Source: Mariniphaga sp. (lineage in GTDB: Bacteria > Bacteroidota > Bacteroidia > Bacteroidales > Prolixibacteraceae). From it: a DNA stretch of 51,673 bases. The DNA lies in NCBI GenBank assembly GCA_024636975.1, contig JAGXGA010000059.1:1-51673 (forward strand), given 5' to 3'. The position numbers and the translations under genes were made by a program. Of this stretch, positions 15,742 to 24,293 are shown piece by piece. The stretch's first letter is position 1; each line of letters begins with the position of its first letter. The notes under the pieces are model-generated. The model was not told the origin of the DNA, made no database searches, and saw nothing but the letters and a program-made list of their open reading frames with translations.

Positions 15742-16683
15742 ATGTACAGTTCTGAAATTACACAGGCCTCGAATTTTGTAAAGGGAGTGGATACCGCTTT
15801 CCTTGTTATACTTGGGATATCATTCTTCTTTCTGATTTCAATCACAATTGTGATGTTGATTTTCATTTACAAATACAACCGTAAAAGAAATCCAAAAGCA
15901 ACACAAATTGAAGGGAACACAAAATTGGAAGTAGTATGGGTTGTTATTCCTTTTTTAATTACTCTGTTAATGTTTTACTATGGCTGGGCAGGCTGGAAAC
16001 CTATGACACAAGTACCTGATGATGCCATGGAAATTACGGTATACGGGCGAATGTGGAATTTTATGTTCGAATATGAGAACGGGAAAATGGTGGATACCTT
16101 ATACCTTCCCATAAACCAGCCTGTGAAGCTTAACCTTGTTGCAATGGACGTATTGCATAGTTTATACATTCCGGCCTTCAGGGTAAAGCAGGATATGGTT
16201 CCGGGCAAGAAGAACAACTTTATGTGGTTTGAGCCGCAAAGGGAAGGCACCTATGAAATATTTTGTGCTGAATATTGCGGCCTGGAGCACTCCTACATGT
16301 ACTCTTATGCAAAGGTAATGGAAGACAGTGCATTCCAGGCATGGGTAGCCGATACAACGCTTGTAACCAGGGAAGTGGAATCACCTACGGCCACCGGCAG
16401 GCGGATTATGCAAAACATCGGGTGCTTTGCCTGCCATTCAGTTGATGGTTCAAAACTGGTAGGACCTTCCTTTCAGGGAATATGGGAATCGGAGCGCACG
16501 GTTGTTACAGGAGGTTCTGCACGACAGGTAATTGCCGACGAGGAATATATACATCGATCGATAATGGATCCGAATGCCGATGTTGTTGAAGGTTTTGGAA
16601 GGGGTCTGATGCTTTCATACAAAGGAATGCTTACGGAAGAGGATATCGAATACATTATTGAGTACCTGCAAACCCTGAATTAA
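15742..16683 (+). CDS. ctaC: caa3-type oxidase subunit II fused to cytochrome c
   Basis: A 313-residue fusion. Two membrane helices (about 18-45 and 64-82) anchor a periplasmic cupredoxin domain. Its CuA ligands are visible: His139, Cys175, Cys179, His183 and Met186 in CAEYCGLEHSYM. The C-terminal cytochrome c domain (about 215-313) has one heme site, CFACH at 228-232, with a methionine ligand likely in GRGLMLSY. So electrons arrive at this fused heme, pass to CuA, then to subunit I; this is the defining trait of caa3 oxidases. It lies 6 bp from subunit IV and from ctaB. Confidence 0.95.
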   Translation: MYSSEITQASNFVKGVDTAFLVILGISFFFLISITIVMLIFIYKYNRKRNPKATQIEGNTKLEVVWVVIPFLITLLMFYYGWAGWKPMTQVPDDAMEITVYGRMWNFMFEYENGKMVDTLYLPINQPVKLNLVAMDVLHSLYIPAFRVKQDMVPGKKNNFMWFEPQREGTYEIFCAEYCGLEHSYMYSYAKVMEDSAFQAWVADTTLVTREVESPTATGRRIMQNIGCFACHSVDGSKLVGPSFQGIWESERTVVTGGSARQVIADEEYIHRSIMDPNADVVEGFGRGLMLSYKGMLTEEDIEYIIEYLQTLN

Positions 16684-16689
16684 TACAAT

Positions 16690-17547
16690 TTGAAAGGTAT
16701 CTTCAAAACACTCGCAGAACTGGGTAAGGTACGTATTTCACTTCCTGTGGCTTTATCAGCCCTGGCTGGTTATGCCCTGTATTCGGGTACTATCGATACG
16801 CAAGGTGGTTTTCTGGCACTGGGTGTATTTTTAATGTCGTGCGGATCGGGTGCGTTAAACCATTGGCAGGAACGGAAAACCGATGCTCAAATGCCCCGCA
16901 CACGCAAACGTCCTATTCCTTCAGGGAAGATTACTCCCACACAAGGTTTTCTTATTACAGCCGGATATTTAATTGCCGGTTCACTTGTTCTGGTTTTTAG
17001 CAATCCTGTAATAGCACTTGTATTAAGCTGGATGACGCTGGTTTCTTATAACCTTGTTTATACCCCTTTAAAAAAAATAACAGCATTTGCAGTTATTCCC
17101 GGTTCAATGGTAGGGGCATTACCTCCGGTAATCGGATGGACTGCTGCAGGAGGCCTCATTGGTGCAGAATCGATAATTATTGTTGCAACCTTTTTCTTTA
17201 TTGGCCAGATTCCCCACTTCTGGCTCCTGTTAATGCTTTTTGGCGATCAGTATAAACTGGCAGGGATGCCCAGCCTGACTGATATATTTTCCGAAGTTCA
17301 GATTAAAAGGGTAACTTATGCCTGGATTCTTACTACAATTGCTTCGGCATTCCTCGTGTTGGTATTTGTTCTGCAAAACCGGGTGCTGATTTTTTCGTTA
17401 CTGTTTTACATCATCTATGTGCTTGTTAAACTAACGCATTCTGTGTTTTTTGAAAAGGAGTTCAGGGTGCTGCCGGCATTTTACAAACTTAATTTTTTGT
17501 ATTTGTTCATGATGATCTTTCTTATAGCCGATGGCTTGTTGCGGTAA
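16690..17547 (+). CDS. ctaB: Heme O synthase (protoheme IX farnesyltransferase)
   Basis: A 285-residue UbiA-family membrane prenyltransferase that adds a farnesyl group to heme B, the first step towards the heme A used by the oxidase encoded upstream. The aspartate-rich site NHWQERKTDAQMPRTRKRPI (about residues 57-76) and the second conserved block SYNLVYTPLKKIT (about 119-131) are intact, with about nine membrane helices. The best start is a TTG (16690) six bases after the subunit II stop; MKGIFKTLAELGK then gives a normal N-terminus. It closes the oxidase operon. The next gene is on the opposite strand, and the 108-bp gap shows no clear terminator. No ctaA is in the window. Confidence 0.93.
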   Translation: MKGIFKTLAELGKVRISLPVALSALAGYALYSGTIDTQGGFLALGVFLMSCGSGALNHWQERKTDAQMPRTRKRPIPSGKITPTQGFLITAGYLIAGSLVLVFSNPVIALVLSWMTLVSYNLVYTPLKKITAFAVIPGSMVGALPPVIGWTAAGGLIGAESIIIVATFFFIGQIPHFWLLLMLFGDQYKLAGMPSLTDIFSEVQIKRVTYAWILTTIASAFLVLVFVLQNRVLIFSLLFYIIYVLVKLTHSVFFEKEFRVLPAFYKLNFLYLFMMIFLIADGLLR

Positions 17548-17655
17548 ATTGTGTATTTTTTATCCTTCTTTTTAAGTAAGTCTTAGGTCGTTGCCGGACT
17601 TTTGGGAGTGTTGTGGATTCTCCTTAACCGAAATGTTATTTTAGATTTGTAAGTC

Positions 17656-18591
17656 TTATTGACCTGAATTTTTGGCCTCACTTTTCATTAAGTCGTATAA
17701 TACTCCTTCCCGTAAAGCAAAGTCGGTTTGGATAATTTTTGTTATGCCCGTAAGTTTTACAAGGTGTTCAATAAATATGACAGCAGGGACAATAAGATCG
17801 ACACGCACATTGTCCATGCCTTTTAATTCAAGTCGTTGTTTATGGGTGGAGTGGATGAGGAGGGTATGTACCCTGTAAAATTCCTTAAGCGGGATTTCGT
17901 AATGCACCCGTTGCTTTTCTCCTGGCTCTGTCTGATCGATTATATCGGCAATGGTATCAAACGAGCCTGAGCAGCCAATAAGGGTGTTTATTTCCTTATT
18001 TTTGCACTGCAGGAAGGCTGCCTGGTGCCGGGCGGAAAAAAAGTTTTGCAAAATCTGAATCTCCATTGGCTTCAATGGGTCGGAAAGCACAAACTGGTTT
18101 ATTATGCGGGCCATGCCGGTAGGTTGACTTTCCTGCCAAAGCATTTCTTTCTTATGCGCAAGGATTAGTTCATTGCTTCCACCTCCTATATCCAGAATAA
18201 CTGACTTTTCTTCCAGAGTATCCAATGCCAGCAGTACGCCCTTGAAAATTAGTTCCGCTTCTTTTTCGCCAGTTATCGTTTCTATCTGACAGTTCATTTT
18301 TTGTTGTACTGCCTGCAAAAATGCTTCTTTATTTTTTGCTTCCCGGACGGCTGAAGTGGTAAAAATCTGCAATTTATCAGTTCCGGTAGCCTCAATTAGT
18401 TTTTGCTGTTCATCCAACACTGCAAGCACACGGTCAATTGCTTCGCTGCTGATCATGTTATCCCTGATTTTCAAATCACCTAACCTTACCAGTTGCTTGC
18501 TTTGGTGCAATATTTTAAAATCGGTTGCTGTGTATTCTGCTATCAGTAAATTACAGGTATTTGTTCCCAAATCTATTATTGCGGTCTTCAT
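17656..18591 (-). CDS. Ppx/GppA family exopolyphosphatase/phosphatase
   Basis: A 311-residue ASKHA-fold phosphatase that removes terminal phosphates from polyphosphate or from pppGpp. Phosphate-binding motifs are present: AIIDLGTNTCNLLIAEY (residues 3-19), FTTSAVREAKNK (about 82-93) and SVILDIGGGSNELILAHK (about 134-151). The length of about 310 residues is that of the short, single-module form common in Bacteroidota, lacking the C-terminal HD-like domains of E. coli Ppx. It is encoded 7 bp downstream of the DUF2459-type gene and probably co-transcribed with it. Which substrate is preferred cannot be told. Confidence 0.88.
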   Translation of the reverse strand: MKTAIIDLGTNTCNLLIAEYTATDFKILHQSKQLVRLGDLKIRDNMISSEAIDRVLAVLDEQQKLIEATGTDKLQIFTTSAVREAKNKEAFLQAVQQKMNCQIETITGEKEAELIFKGVLLALDTLEEKSVILDIGGGSNELILAHKKEMLWQESQPTGMARIINQFVLSDPLKPMEIQILQNFFSARHQAAFLQCKNKEINTLIGCSGSFDTIADIIDQTEPGEKQRVHYEIPLKEFYRVHTLLIHSTHKQRLELKGMDNVRVDLIVPAVIFIEHLVKLTGITKIIQTDFALREGVLYDLMKSEAKNSGQ

Positions 18592-18598
18592 TTATTTC

Positions 18599-19270
18599 TC
18601 ATTTAATATGATACAACACTCCAAAATCAAAAGGAGTCCACACGGCTGTTCTTATTTCAGCCTTTTTTAATGCCCTGTTTACCCAAACGTTGCAAGTTTT
18701 AAATAAAGAAAAGCTTCCTTTGGCATCAAAGAATGAATCAAACTGATTATAACCTTCAAAATCCATTTTCACAAGCTTTCCATTTTCATCTTCTGCGAAT
18801 GAGTTATTAATGTAATCAATCAATGGCATTAATTGTTCGTCACAAAGTGGCAATAGTTTCCATGAATCGACTTTTCGTGAATAAAAAGTAACATGCATTG
18901 CAGTACTGCTTTTTAGAAATAGTGCCTTAAAAGCTACCCTGAAAGTCAGGTCGGACCATTCAGGAGTTTTTAGGTAAAAATTGCGGTCGCCCCAGCCAAA
19001 AGCTACATATTGGGTTGCAGGCATACTATCGAGCTGTTTCCTGAAAGAAGAGTCAAGGTAATCAATGGGAATTATCAGATCAACATGGACCCCATTTGTG
19101 TTTAGAAAAATTTCTTTCTCGGTAACACATTTTTTATCAGGAGGGTGCGTTGGCAAAAAGGAAAACAGAATGGCGAAGGTAAAGTAAAGAATAATCACTG
19201 AAAACAGGGTCAGGATGGAGATTTTAAGAAGAAACAAAACCTTTTGCAGGAAAGATCTTTTTGATGCCAT
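18599..19270 (-). CDS. DUF2459 / TIGR02117 family membrane-anchored protein
   Basis: A 223-residue protein with one N-terminal membrane segment (about 11-33, LFLLKISILTLFSVIILYF). It has the DUF2459 pattern: IFLNTNGVHVDLIIP, then YVAFGWGDRNFYLKTPEW, then STAMHVTFY and NVWVNRALKKAEI. The periplasmic domain is reminiscent of cysteine/histidine hydrolase folds, but the function is unknown; the family has been called urease-associated from its gene context in other phyla. No urease genes are here. It is the first gene of a two-gene unit with ppx/gppA. Confidence 0.8.
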   Translation of the reverse strand: MASKRSFLQKVLFLLKISILTLFSVIILYFTFAILFSFLPTHPPDKKCVTEKEIFLNTNGVHVDLIIPIDYLDSSFRKQLDSMPATQYVAFGWGDRNFYLKTPEWSDLTFRVAFKALFLKSSTAMHVTFYSRKVDSWKLLPLCDEQLMPLIDYINNSFAEDENGKLVKMDFEGYNQFDSFFDAKGSFSLFKTCNVWVNRALKKAEIRTAVWTPFDFGVLYHIK

Positions 19271-19384
19271 GTATTAAAGATAAAAAGAAAATCGGGAACA
19301 TATAAAAGGATAAGTTACATCATGATCCTTTATATGCGCCCGATAATTCTCTTCCTGAAGGCTGTTTCTTTTCTGCTGGCTTAA

Positions 19385-19744
19385 TCAATACTTAACTGCT
19401 TTGCGGTTCATCATGAAAAAGTAGATGAGGAATCCTAATGAAATAAACACCAGCAGGATCCCTGCAGGCAGGGCTGCGTTGTGAAAATCGATTAATTGCG
19501 GGTTAACCTGGCGCATGACCTCAATTACTATAAATCCCAGACCGGTCATCAGTGCCACAAGGCCCCATTTTAAGGAAGGGTATTTATTTACTTCCTCACT
19601 GGGCTTTGGCGGTTCCAAAATGCCTGCTTTGTCGATATGGCCCGCTTTGATGATTCTTCCTTTCAGAATATGTTCTGAAATAAGTTTAATGATGTGGTAA
19701 AAACCAAAGAAAACTGCTGCTGTTGTGATTACATCTGAATACAT
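19385..19744 (-). CDS. Small three-helix membrane protein, DUF6249-like
   Basis: A 119-residue protein with an N-terminal hydrophobic stretch (VITTAAVFFGFYHIIKLI). A charged loop with proline-rich ILEPPKPSEEVNKYPSLKWG follows, then two more membrane helices (about 58-76 and 92-112). The loop-then-SLKWGLVAL layout resembles small DUF6249 proteins, which in Bacteroidota often neighbour ECF sigma factors. Here it is divergent from the ECF gene at 19947, with about 200 bp of A/T-rich promoter region between them. The function is unknown, and the domain name is a tentative memory match. Confidence 0.55.
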   Translation of the reverse strand: MYSDVITTAAVFFGFYHIIKLISEHILKGRIIKAGHIDKAGILEPPKPSEEVNKYPSLKWGLVALMTGLGFIVIEVMRQVNPQLIDFHNAALPAGILLVFISLGFLIYFFMMNRKAVKY

Positions 19745-19946
19745 AATTTTTTATTTTTAGTTTTTAAATTCTGACCATTTGACATCGGCTGACTAAAAAA
19801 TGTTGCAGAAAAAGAAATATTTTTTTTCACAGGTGTATTATCCTTCCGATGTATATAAATGACACACTTTATTAATTGCAGAAATTAATTACCAAATATT
19901 GAAACATTTTTCTATATGCTGAGTCTGATAGGGTAATTTGGTAATT

Positions 19947-20531
19947 ATGAATGATGCTGAGCTTGTGAATCAAATTTTAAACGGAAATGAAAATGCATTC
20001 CGGTATTTGATAGCCACTAATCAACGGTTGGTAATGCACGTGGTTGGGCGCATAGTCATACAGCATGAGGACGTTGAAGATATTTGCCAGGAGGTATTTT
20101 TGAAGGTATTCCGTCAAATAAAGAAATTCAGGGGTGATTCTAGGCTTTCAACCTGGATTGCAACAATTGCATACAACACAAGCATAACGCACATCCGCAG
20201 TAAAAAGCGAAGAAATGAAGTGAATGTTGAAGAAGATGTTCTTTCGGGTTTTGAAAAAAGTGATAACGGGCAACTGCAACGGAAAATTGAAAAGGCTGAG
20301 GCAAAAAAGCTGTTACTGGAAATGATTGAAAAACTTCCGTTAAATTACCGCACTGTACTTACATTATTTCACCTTGAGGAGTTTTCCTATAAAGAAATTG
20401 AAGAAATAACAGGTATGCCTGAAGGAACTATTAAAAGCTATCTTTCACGGGCGAGAAGTTTGTTGAAAGAGAAGCTGGAGCATGTTATAGAAATTGAAAA
20501 AACAAATATATTTGTAAGCTATGCAGAATGA
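19947..20531 (+). CDS. ECF-type RNA polymerase sigma factor
   Basis: A protein of about 194 residues with sigma region 2 (ATNQRLVMHVVGRIVIQHED and the following VEDICQEVFLKVFRQIKKF, then DSRLSTWIATIAYNTSITH) and region 4 (LPLNYRTVLTLFHLEEFSYK and the following EIEEITGMPEGTIKSYLSRA helix-turn-helix). There is no region 1 or 3, as expected for ECF factors. I start it at the ATG at 19947; an in-frame TTG at 19938 adds only three residues. The downstream gene overlaps by 11 bp and encodes a two-helix membrane protein, so a membrane-bound anti-sigma arrangement is plausible although the partner lacks a known anti-sigma motif. Confidence 0.92.
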   Translation: MNDAELVNQILNGNENAFRYLIATNQRLVMHVVGRIVIQHEDVEDICQEVFLKVFRQIKKFRGDSRLSTWIATIAYNTSITHIRSKKRRNEVNVEEDVLSGFEKSDNGQLQRKIEKAEAKKLLLEMIEKLPLNYRTVLTLFHLEEFSYKEIEEITGMPEGTIKSYLSRARSLLKEKLEHVIEIEKTNIFVSYAE

Positions 20532-20889
20532 CGATAAACATATGATTGCAGATAAATGGGTGGATGAAGCCTTAAAAACCCCGCCGGCATTTACATTCTC
20601 CGATGATTTTGCTGAAGTTGTTACAGCAAAAGCTGTAAGACGTTTTGCATGGGAGCAGTATTTCAGGGAGTTCCTGGTTTATCTGGTTGCATTTCTTGGA
20701 TTTGTTGCAGTAACTGTAGCCCTTGCATTTTTATTTCTTGGAGCCGATTGGCAGGAATGGAAGAATTTTCTAATAAAGAACTTATCTCTGATAATCAGTT
20801 TAAATGTAATCGGCTTGTTTGTGTTGTTCGCCGACAAAGTATTGCTTCAGTACTTCTTTTTTAAGTATTCACGAAAGCTTTATTCCTGA
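20521..20889 (+). CDS. Two-helix membrane protein, possible anti-sigma partner
   Basis: A 122-residue protein. The N-terminal 50 residues are soluble and charged (DKWVDEALKTPPAFTFSDDF and the following AEVVTAKAVRRFAWEQY). Two membrane helices follow (about 54-78 and 86-110). The gene overlaps the end of the ECF sigma gene by 11 bp, so its translation is coupled to it. Short membrane proteins in this position often hold the sigma factor at the membrane, and the DEALKTPPAF opening recalls the start of some Bacteroidota anti-sigma-like proteins. No zinc-binding HxxxCxxC motif is present. The role is an inference from position. Confidence 0.6.
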   Translation: MQNDDKHMIADKWVDEALKTPPAFTFSDDFAEVVTAKAVRRFAWEQYFREFLVYLVAFLGFVAVTVALAFLFLGADWQEWKNFLIKNLSLIISLNVIGLFVLFADKVLLQYFFFKYSRKLYS

Positions 20890-20969
20890 TAACTAAAACC
20901 AGGTACGAAGAGAAATCACAAATCAGCACAAAAGAAGTAAAAGCAAATAAATTTAACTCAGGGTTCATT

Positions 20970-21914
20970 TCACGGTCTCTTTTTTCGGAGGTAAATTACT
21001 TCGCCCGGCGAGGGTTGCTGGCCTGGCTCCAAACGGTTCCTCCGATAGAGCGGCTTTAATTTTACACCGTACATCTGTGAGATGAAATGCATTGTTTCTC
21101 CGTTACCAACTGTATGGAACTGGTTTTTACGTTTAGCTTTCCTGTTTTTTGATTCAATGTAAATTACTTCATTAGGTTGAGGCACATATCCAGACGGGCG
21201 ATCATTGAATTTATACAATTCCCATGCTTCAATACCCAATGCCTGTGAAAGTATTTCATACGTATCGCCTTTGCCGGCAATAACAGCCTCAAGGTTGTTT
21301 ACTTTAATTACCTGTCGGCGGTTGTAATGGTTGATGGTCATTTTATCAGAGAAGCCTTTATTTAACGGTGTATTCTGAGCCGCCAGAGGTTGAAACGACT
21401 GTTTGTAGTCGAGACGGTGGAGTTTATTATCTTCTATAAGTTTAATTAGCGTCTGGTCGTAATGCCTTGCGGTCGCATAGCCGGCCTGTTTCAGGCCTTT
21501 TGCCCAGCTTTTATAATCATCGGGCGGGAGTTTGAATAGAAAAGCATAGCGGGGACTGGTCATTAAAAAATTGGTATGGTCGATATACGAATCATGCACC
21601 GACTTATATTTTCTGAAGCATTCACCTCGTTCATCATCATCGTAATAGACCTTTTGACCTTTCCACCCGGTTTTGCATTTTATTCCAAAATGGTTATTTG
21701 ATTTACGGGCAAGCTCACTGTTGCCATTTCCCGATTCTAAAAGCGCCTGGGCCATTTTTATACTGGCCGGAATTCCGCTGCGACCCATTTCTTCAATTGC
21801 CAGCAACTGGTACTTGCGGATGTATTCTTCCCTGGCATTCTGGGCCTGTACATTTAATCCGGTAGCCAAATATAGAAGAACAATAAAGCTGTATTTGATG
21901 TATTTTATTTTCAT
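20970..21914 (-). CDS. Glucosaminidase (GH73-like) with C-terminal LysM repeats
   Basis: A secreted peptidoglycan hydrolase of about 314 residues. I start it at the ATG giving MKIKYIKYSFIVLLYLATG, which forms a signal peptide; an upstream ATG adds seven residues. The catalytic domain spans about 30-170: IPASIKMAQALLESGNGNSE contains the catalytic glutamate, and NNHFGIKCK and YKSVHDSYIDHTNFL are family blocks of FlgJ/GH73 enzymes. Two LysM-type modules follow (VIAGKGDTYEILSQALGI and TVGNGETMHFISQMYGV), which bind glycan chains. The likely job is trimming peptidoglycan during growth. It is a single gene, convergent with the sigma-factor operon. Confidence 0.88.
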   Translation of the reverse strand: MKIKYIKYSFIVLLYLATGLNVQAQNAREEYIRKYQLLAIEEMGRSGIPASIKMAQALLESGNGNSELARKSNNHFGIKCKTGWKGQKVYYDDDERGECFRKYKSVHDSYIDHTNFLMTSPRYAFLFKLPPDDYKSWAKGLKQAGYATARHYDQTLIKLIEDNKLHRLDYKQSFQPLAAQNTPLNKGFSDKMTINHYNRRQVIKVNNLEAVIAGKGDTYEILSQALGIEAWELYKFNDRPSGYVPQPNEVIYIESKNRKAKRKNQFHTVGNGETMHFISQMYGVKLKPLYRRNRLEPGQQPSPGEVIYLRKKRP

Positions 21915-22061
21915 CGGCAAATAACTCTCACTCATGTAACAATTTTTATCTGGAATTTTGGGGCTAAATATAGTCTCTCGCCTGAATTAATTCATTATTT
22001 TCTTCTAATTTTATGAACATCTTTACGTGAATAGTGCTCTATATACATAATTTACTTCATC

Positions 22062-22095
22062 TTTGATTTTATATAACAGTAAGTTAGTATTTTTG
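22062..22095 (+). promoter_or_regulatory. Bacteroidota promoter of cdd
   Basis: TTTG at 22062-22065 and TATTTTTG at 22088-22095 fit the -33 and -7 (TAnnTTTG) elements with 22 bp between them. The start codon of cdd is 17 bp further on. Confidence 0.55.
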
Positions 22096-22112
22096 GCATA
22101 AATGATAATATA

Positions 22113-22595
22113 ATGCGAACGAAGGAATTACGTATTTTCGTATACGAATACAATACTGTTTGGGATTTACCTGAGGCTGATCAGCAACTTGTAATGGCAG
22201 CCCGGGAAGCTGCAAAGGATGCATATGCTCCTTATTCTGGATTTTTTGTAGGGGCTGCTCTACGCCTGGCTGATGGAAAAATTGTAAGTGGCAATAATCA
22301 GGAAAATGCTGCTTTCCCGACTGGTTTATGCGCAGAGCGTGTAGCTCTCTTTTATGCACATGCAACTTATCCCGGCTTATCGGTTCAGGCTATAGCTGTT
22401 ACGGCATCCAACATAAACGGGATTGTTGACGGGCCTGTTTCTCCATGCGGCTCATGCAGGCAGGCGCTAATCGAGTCTGAGGTAAGGTACAAACAGCCTA
22501 TCCGGATAATTCTGGATGGTAAGAAGAAAATACAGGTTTTTGAAGATACAGGCAACTTGCTGCCCTTTGCATTTAAACCGGAGTCACTGGACTGA
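22113..22595 (+). CDS. cdd: Cytidine deaminase
   Basis: A 160-residue zinc enzyme of pyrimidine salvage converting cytidine and deoxycytidine to uridine forms. The zinc site is complete: CAE at 73-75 (Cys73 ligand, Glu75 proton shuttle) and PCGSC at 111-115 (Cys112, Cys115). APYSGFFVGAALRLADGKI and NNQENAAFP match the substrate-binding blocks. Its length is that of the homotetrameric class. The C-terminal 8 codons overlap the 3' end of the convergent pseudouridine synthase gene by 23 bp, so no terminator can separate the two transcripts. Confidence 0.93.
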   Translation: MRTKELRIFVYEYNTVWDLPEADQQLVMAAREAAKDAYAPYSGFFVGAALRLADGKIVSGNNQENAAFPTGLCAERVALFYAHATYPGLSVQAIAVTASNINGIVDGPVSPCGSCRQALIESEVRYKQPIRIILDGKKKIQVFEDTGNLLPFAFKPESLD

Positions 22596-23283
22596 ACTGA
22601 TTTTCCCTGAACATTTTAATAAACTCATTCCACACAGGGTCGTCAGGTGGTTCTGCCAGAATAGCTACCTGCGTTTTTTTCACAGGATGAACAAATACCA
22701 GTTTTCTCGAATGCAGGTGTATTCCCTTATCATCGTTGGCTCGCTGAAATCCATACTTTAAATCACCTTTGATTTGAAGGTTAATGGTTCCCAACTGCAC
22801 CCTGATCTGGTGATGCCTTCCGGTAAAAAGTTCTATTTCGAGCAGGTGGTAGCGTTCGATGCTGGCCACATGCCGGTAGGAAAGACGGGCAAATTTTGCT
22901 CCCGGCGTGGGTTGATCGTATGCATAGCTCTTGTTACGCTCCTGGTTCTTTTTCAGGTAATGTTCAAGTGTATCTTCATGTTTCGGAGGCCGCTTATTAA
23001 CCACTGCCCAATATGTTTTTGTAATCTCATCCCTTTTTGAAAACAGCTTATTGAGGCGTTCCAGTGATTTGCCTGTTTTGGCAAGAAGCATTATCCCGCT
23101 TGTGGGCCGGTCAAGCCGGTGGGGGAGTCCAACATACACATTGCCCGGTTTATTGTATTTTAACTTCAGGTAATCCTTCACATCATCAACAAGCGTGCGC
23201 TCTTTGGTGATGTCAGACTGTACCAGCTCACCACAGGCTTTGTTGACAGCAATTATATGATTGTCTTCGTAAAGTATCTGCAC
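22573..23283 (-). CDS. RluA-family RNA pseudouridine synthase
   Basis: A 236-residue pseudouridine synthase lacking an N-terminal S4 domain. The catalytic motif PHRLDRPTSGIMLLAKT (residues about 54-70) holds the essential aspartate. Other blocks are ILYEDNHIIAVNKACGELVQ at the start, LEIELFTGRHHQIRVQLG (about 150-167) and IHLHSRKLVFVHP. The substrate could be 23S rRNA or tRNA; the short RluA-type form does not decide. It is convergent with cdd, and panB lies 27 bp upstream on the same strand, so the two are probably co-transcribed. Confidence 0.9.
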   Translation of the reverse strand: MQILYEDNHIIAVNKACGELVQSDITKERTLVDDVKDYLKLKYNKPGNVYVGLPHRLDRPTSGIMLLAKTGKSLERLNKLFSKRDEITKTYWAVVNKRPPKHEDTLEHYLKKNQERNKSYAYDQPTPGAKFARLSYRHVASIERYHLLEIELFTGRHHQIRVQLGTINLQIKGDLKYGFQRANDDKGIHLHSRKLVFVHPVKKTQVAILAEPPDDPVWNEFIKMFRENQFSPVTPV

Positions 23284-23310
23284 AAACTTGAACTTAAATT
23301 ATGAAACTCA

Positions 23311-24126
23311 TTAATACTGTTCTTTTTCATTTGGGAAATCACTGGATTTTACATCCTGTATGTAATTGCCAACTGCACCCTTTATTTCAGCAGCCAGATT
23401 ATGATAACGGCGGAGGAACCGTGGCGAGAATTGCTGCGTAATGCCCAGCATATCGTGAATCACCAATACCTGTCCATCAACACCATTACCGGCGCCAATG
23501 CCAATTACAGGAATCTTCAGTTCGGAGGCAACCTGACTGCCAAGCCGTGCAGGAATTTTTTCCAGTACGATGGCAAAACAACCTGCCTCTTCCAGCAGGC
23601 GGGCATCATTCAGCAGCTTTTCTGCTTCGGCTTCTTCTTTTGCCCTTACAGAATAAGTGCCGAATTTATGGATGGATTGAGGCATCAGGCCCAAATGGCC
23701 CATAACAGGTATGCCGGCAGATAAGATGCGGTTGACCGATTCAATGACCTCAGATCCTCCCTCCAGCTTCACTGCATCGGCGGCTGCTTCCTTCATAATC
23801 CGGATGGCAGAGGTAAGCGCTTCCAGGGAATTTCCCTGGTAGGTCCCAAAAGGCATATCAACCACAACAAGTGCCCGCTTTACCCCTTTAACCACCGAGG
23901 CACCATGGTATATCATCTGATCAAGTGTTATGGGCAGGGTGGTTTCATTTCCTGCCATTACATTTGAGGCCGAGTCGCCTACCAGCAATACATCGATACC
24001 TGCGTCATCAACCAAACTGGCCATACTAAAATCATAGGAAGTGAGCATGGCAATTTTTTCACCCCTTAATTTCATTTCCGATAACCGGTGGGTGGTTACC
24101 TTTTTTACTTCATTATGTACCGACAT
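23311..24126 (-). CDS. panB: 3-methyl-2-oxobutanoate hydroxymethyltransferase
   Basis: The 271-residue first enzyme of pantothenate (coenzyme A) synthesis. It adds a hydroxymethyl group from methylene-tetrahydrofolate to ketoisovalerate. Signatures are [40 protein letters not shown] (metal-binding Asp), VKLEGG and [19 protein letters not shown]. The C-terminal [21 protein letters not shown] is also a family hallmark. Length is normal. Its only close neighbour on the strand is the RluA-type gene downstream; panC and panD are not in the window. Confidence 0.95.
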   Translation of the reverse strand: MSVHNEVKKVTTHRLSEMKLRGEKIAMLTSYDFSMASLVDDAGIDVLLVGDSASNVMAGNETTLPITLDQMIYHGASVVKGVKRALVVVDMPFGTYQGNSLEALTSAIRIMKEAAADAVKLEGGSEVIESVNRILSAGIPVMGHLGLMPQSIHKFGTYSVRAKEEAEAEKLLNDARLLEEAGCFAIVLEKIPARLGSQVASELKIPVIGIGAGNGVDGQVLVIHDMLGITQQFSPRFLRRYHNLAAEIKGAVGNYIQDVKSSDFPNEKEQY

Positions 24127-24293
24127 GTGCTGTTATTATTAATTCTCCCGCAAAAGTAACTAAAGGTTTTCTCCCCTGCAAAATAGTTATAATCTGCCTT
24201 TATTTAATCGGTCTTATACTTTTTATTTGTCATAATCCGTTTTCCTTTACAGAAGTTTCCTTATTTTTCGCAATTAATATTCAACAAAGAAAG

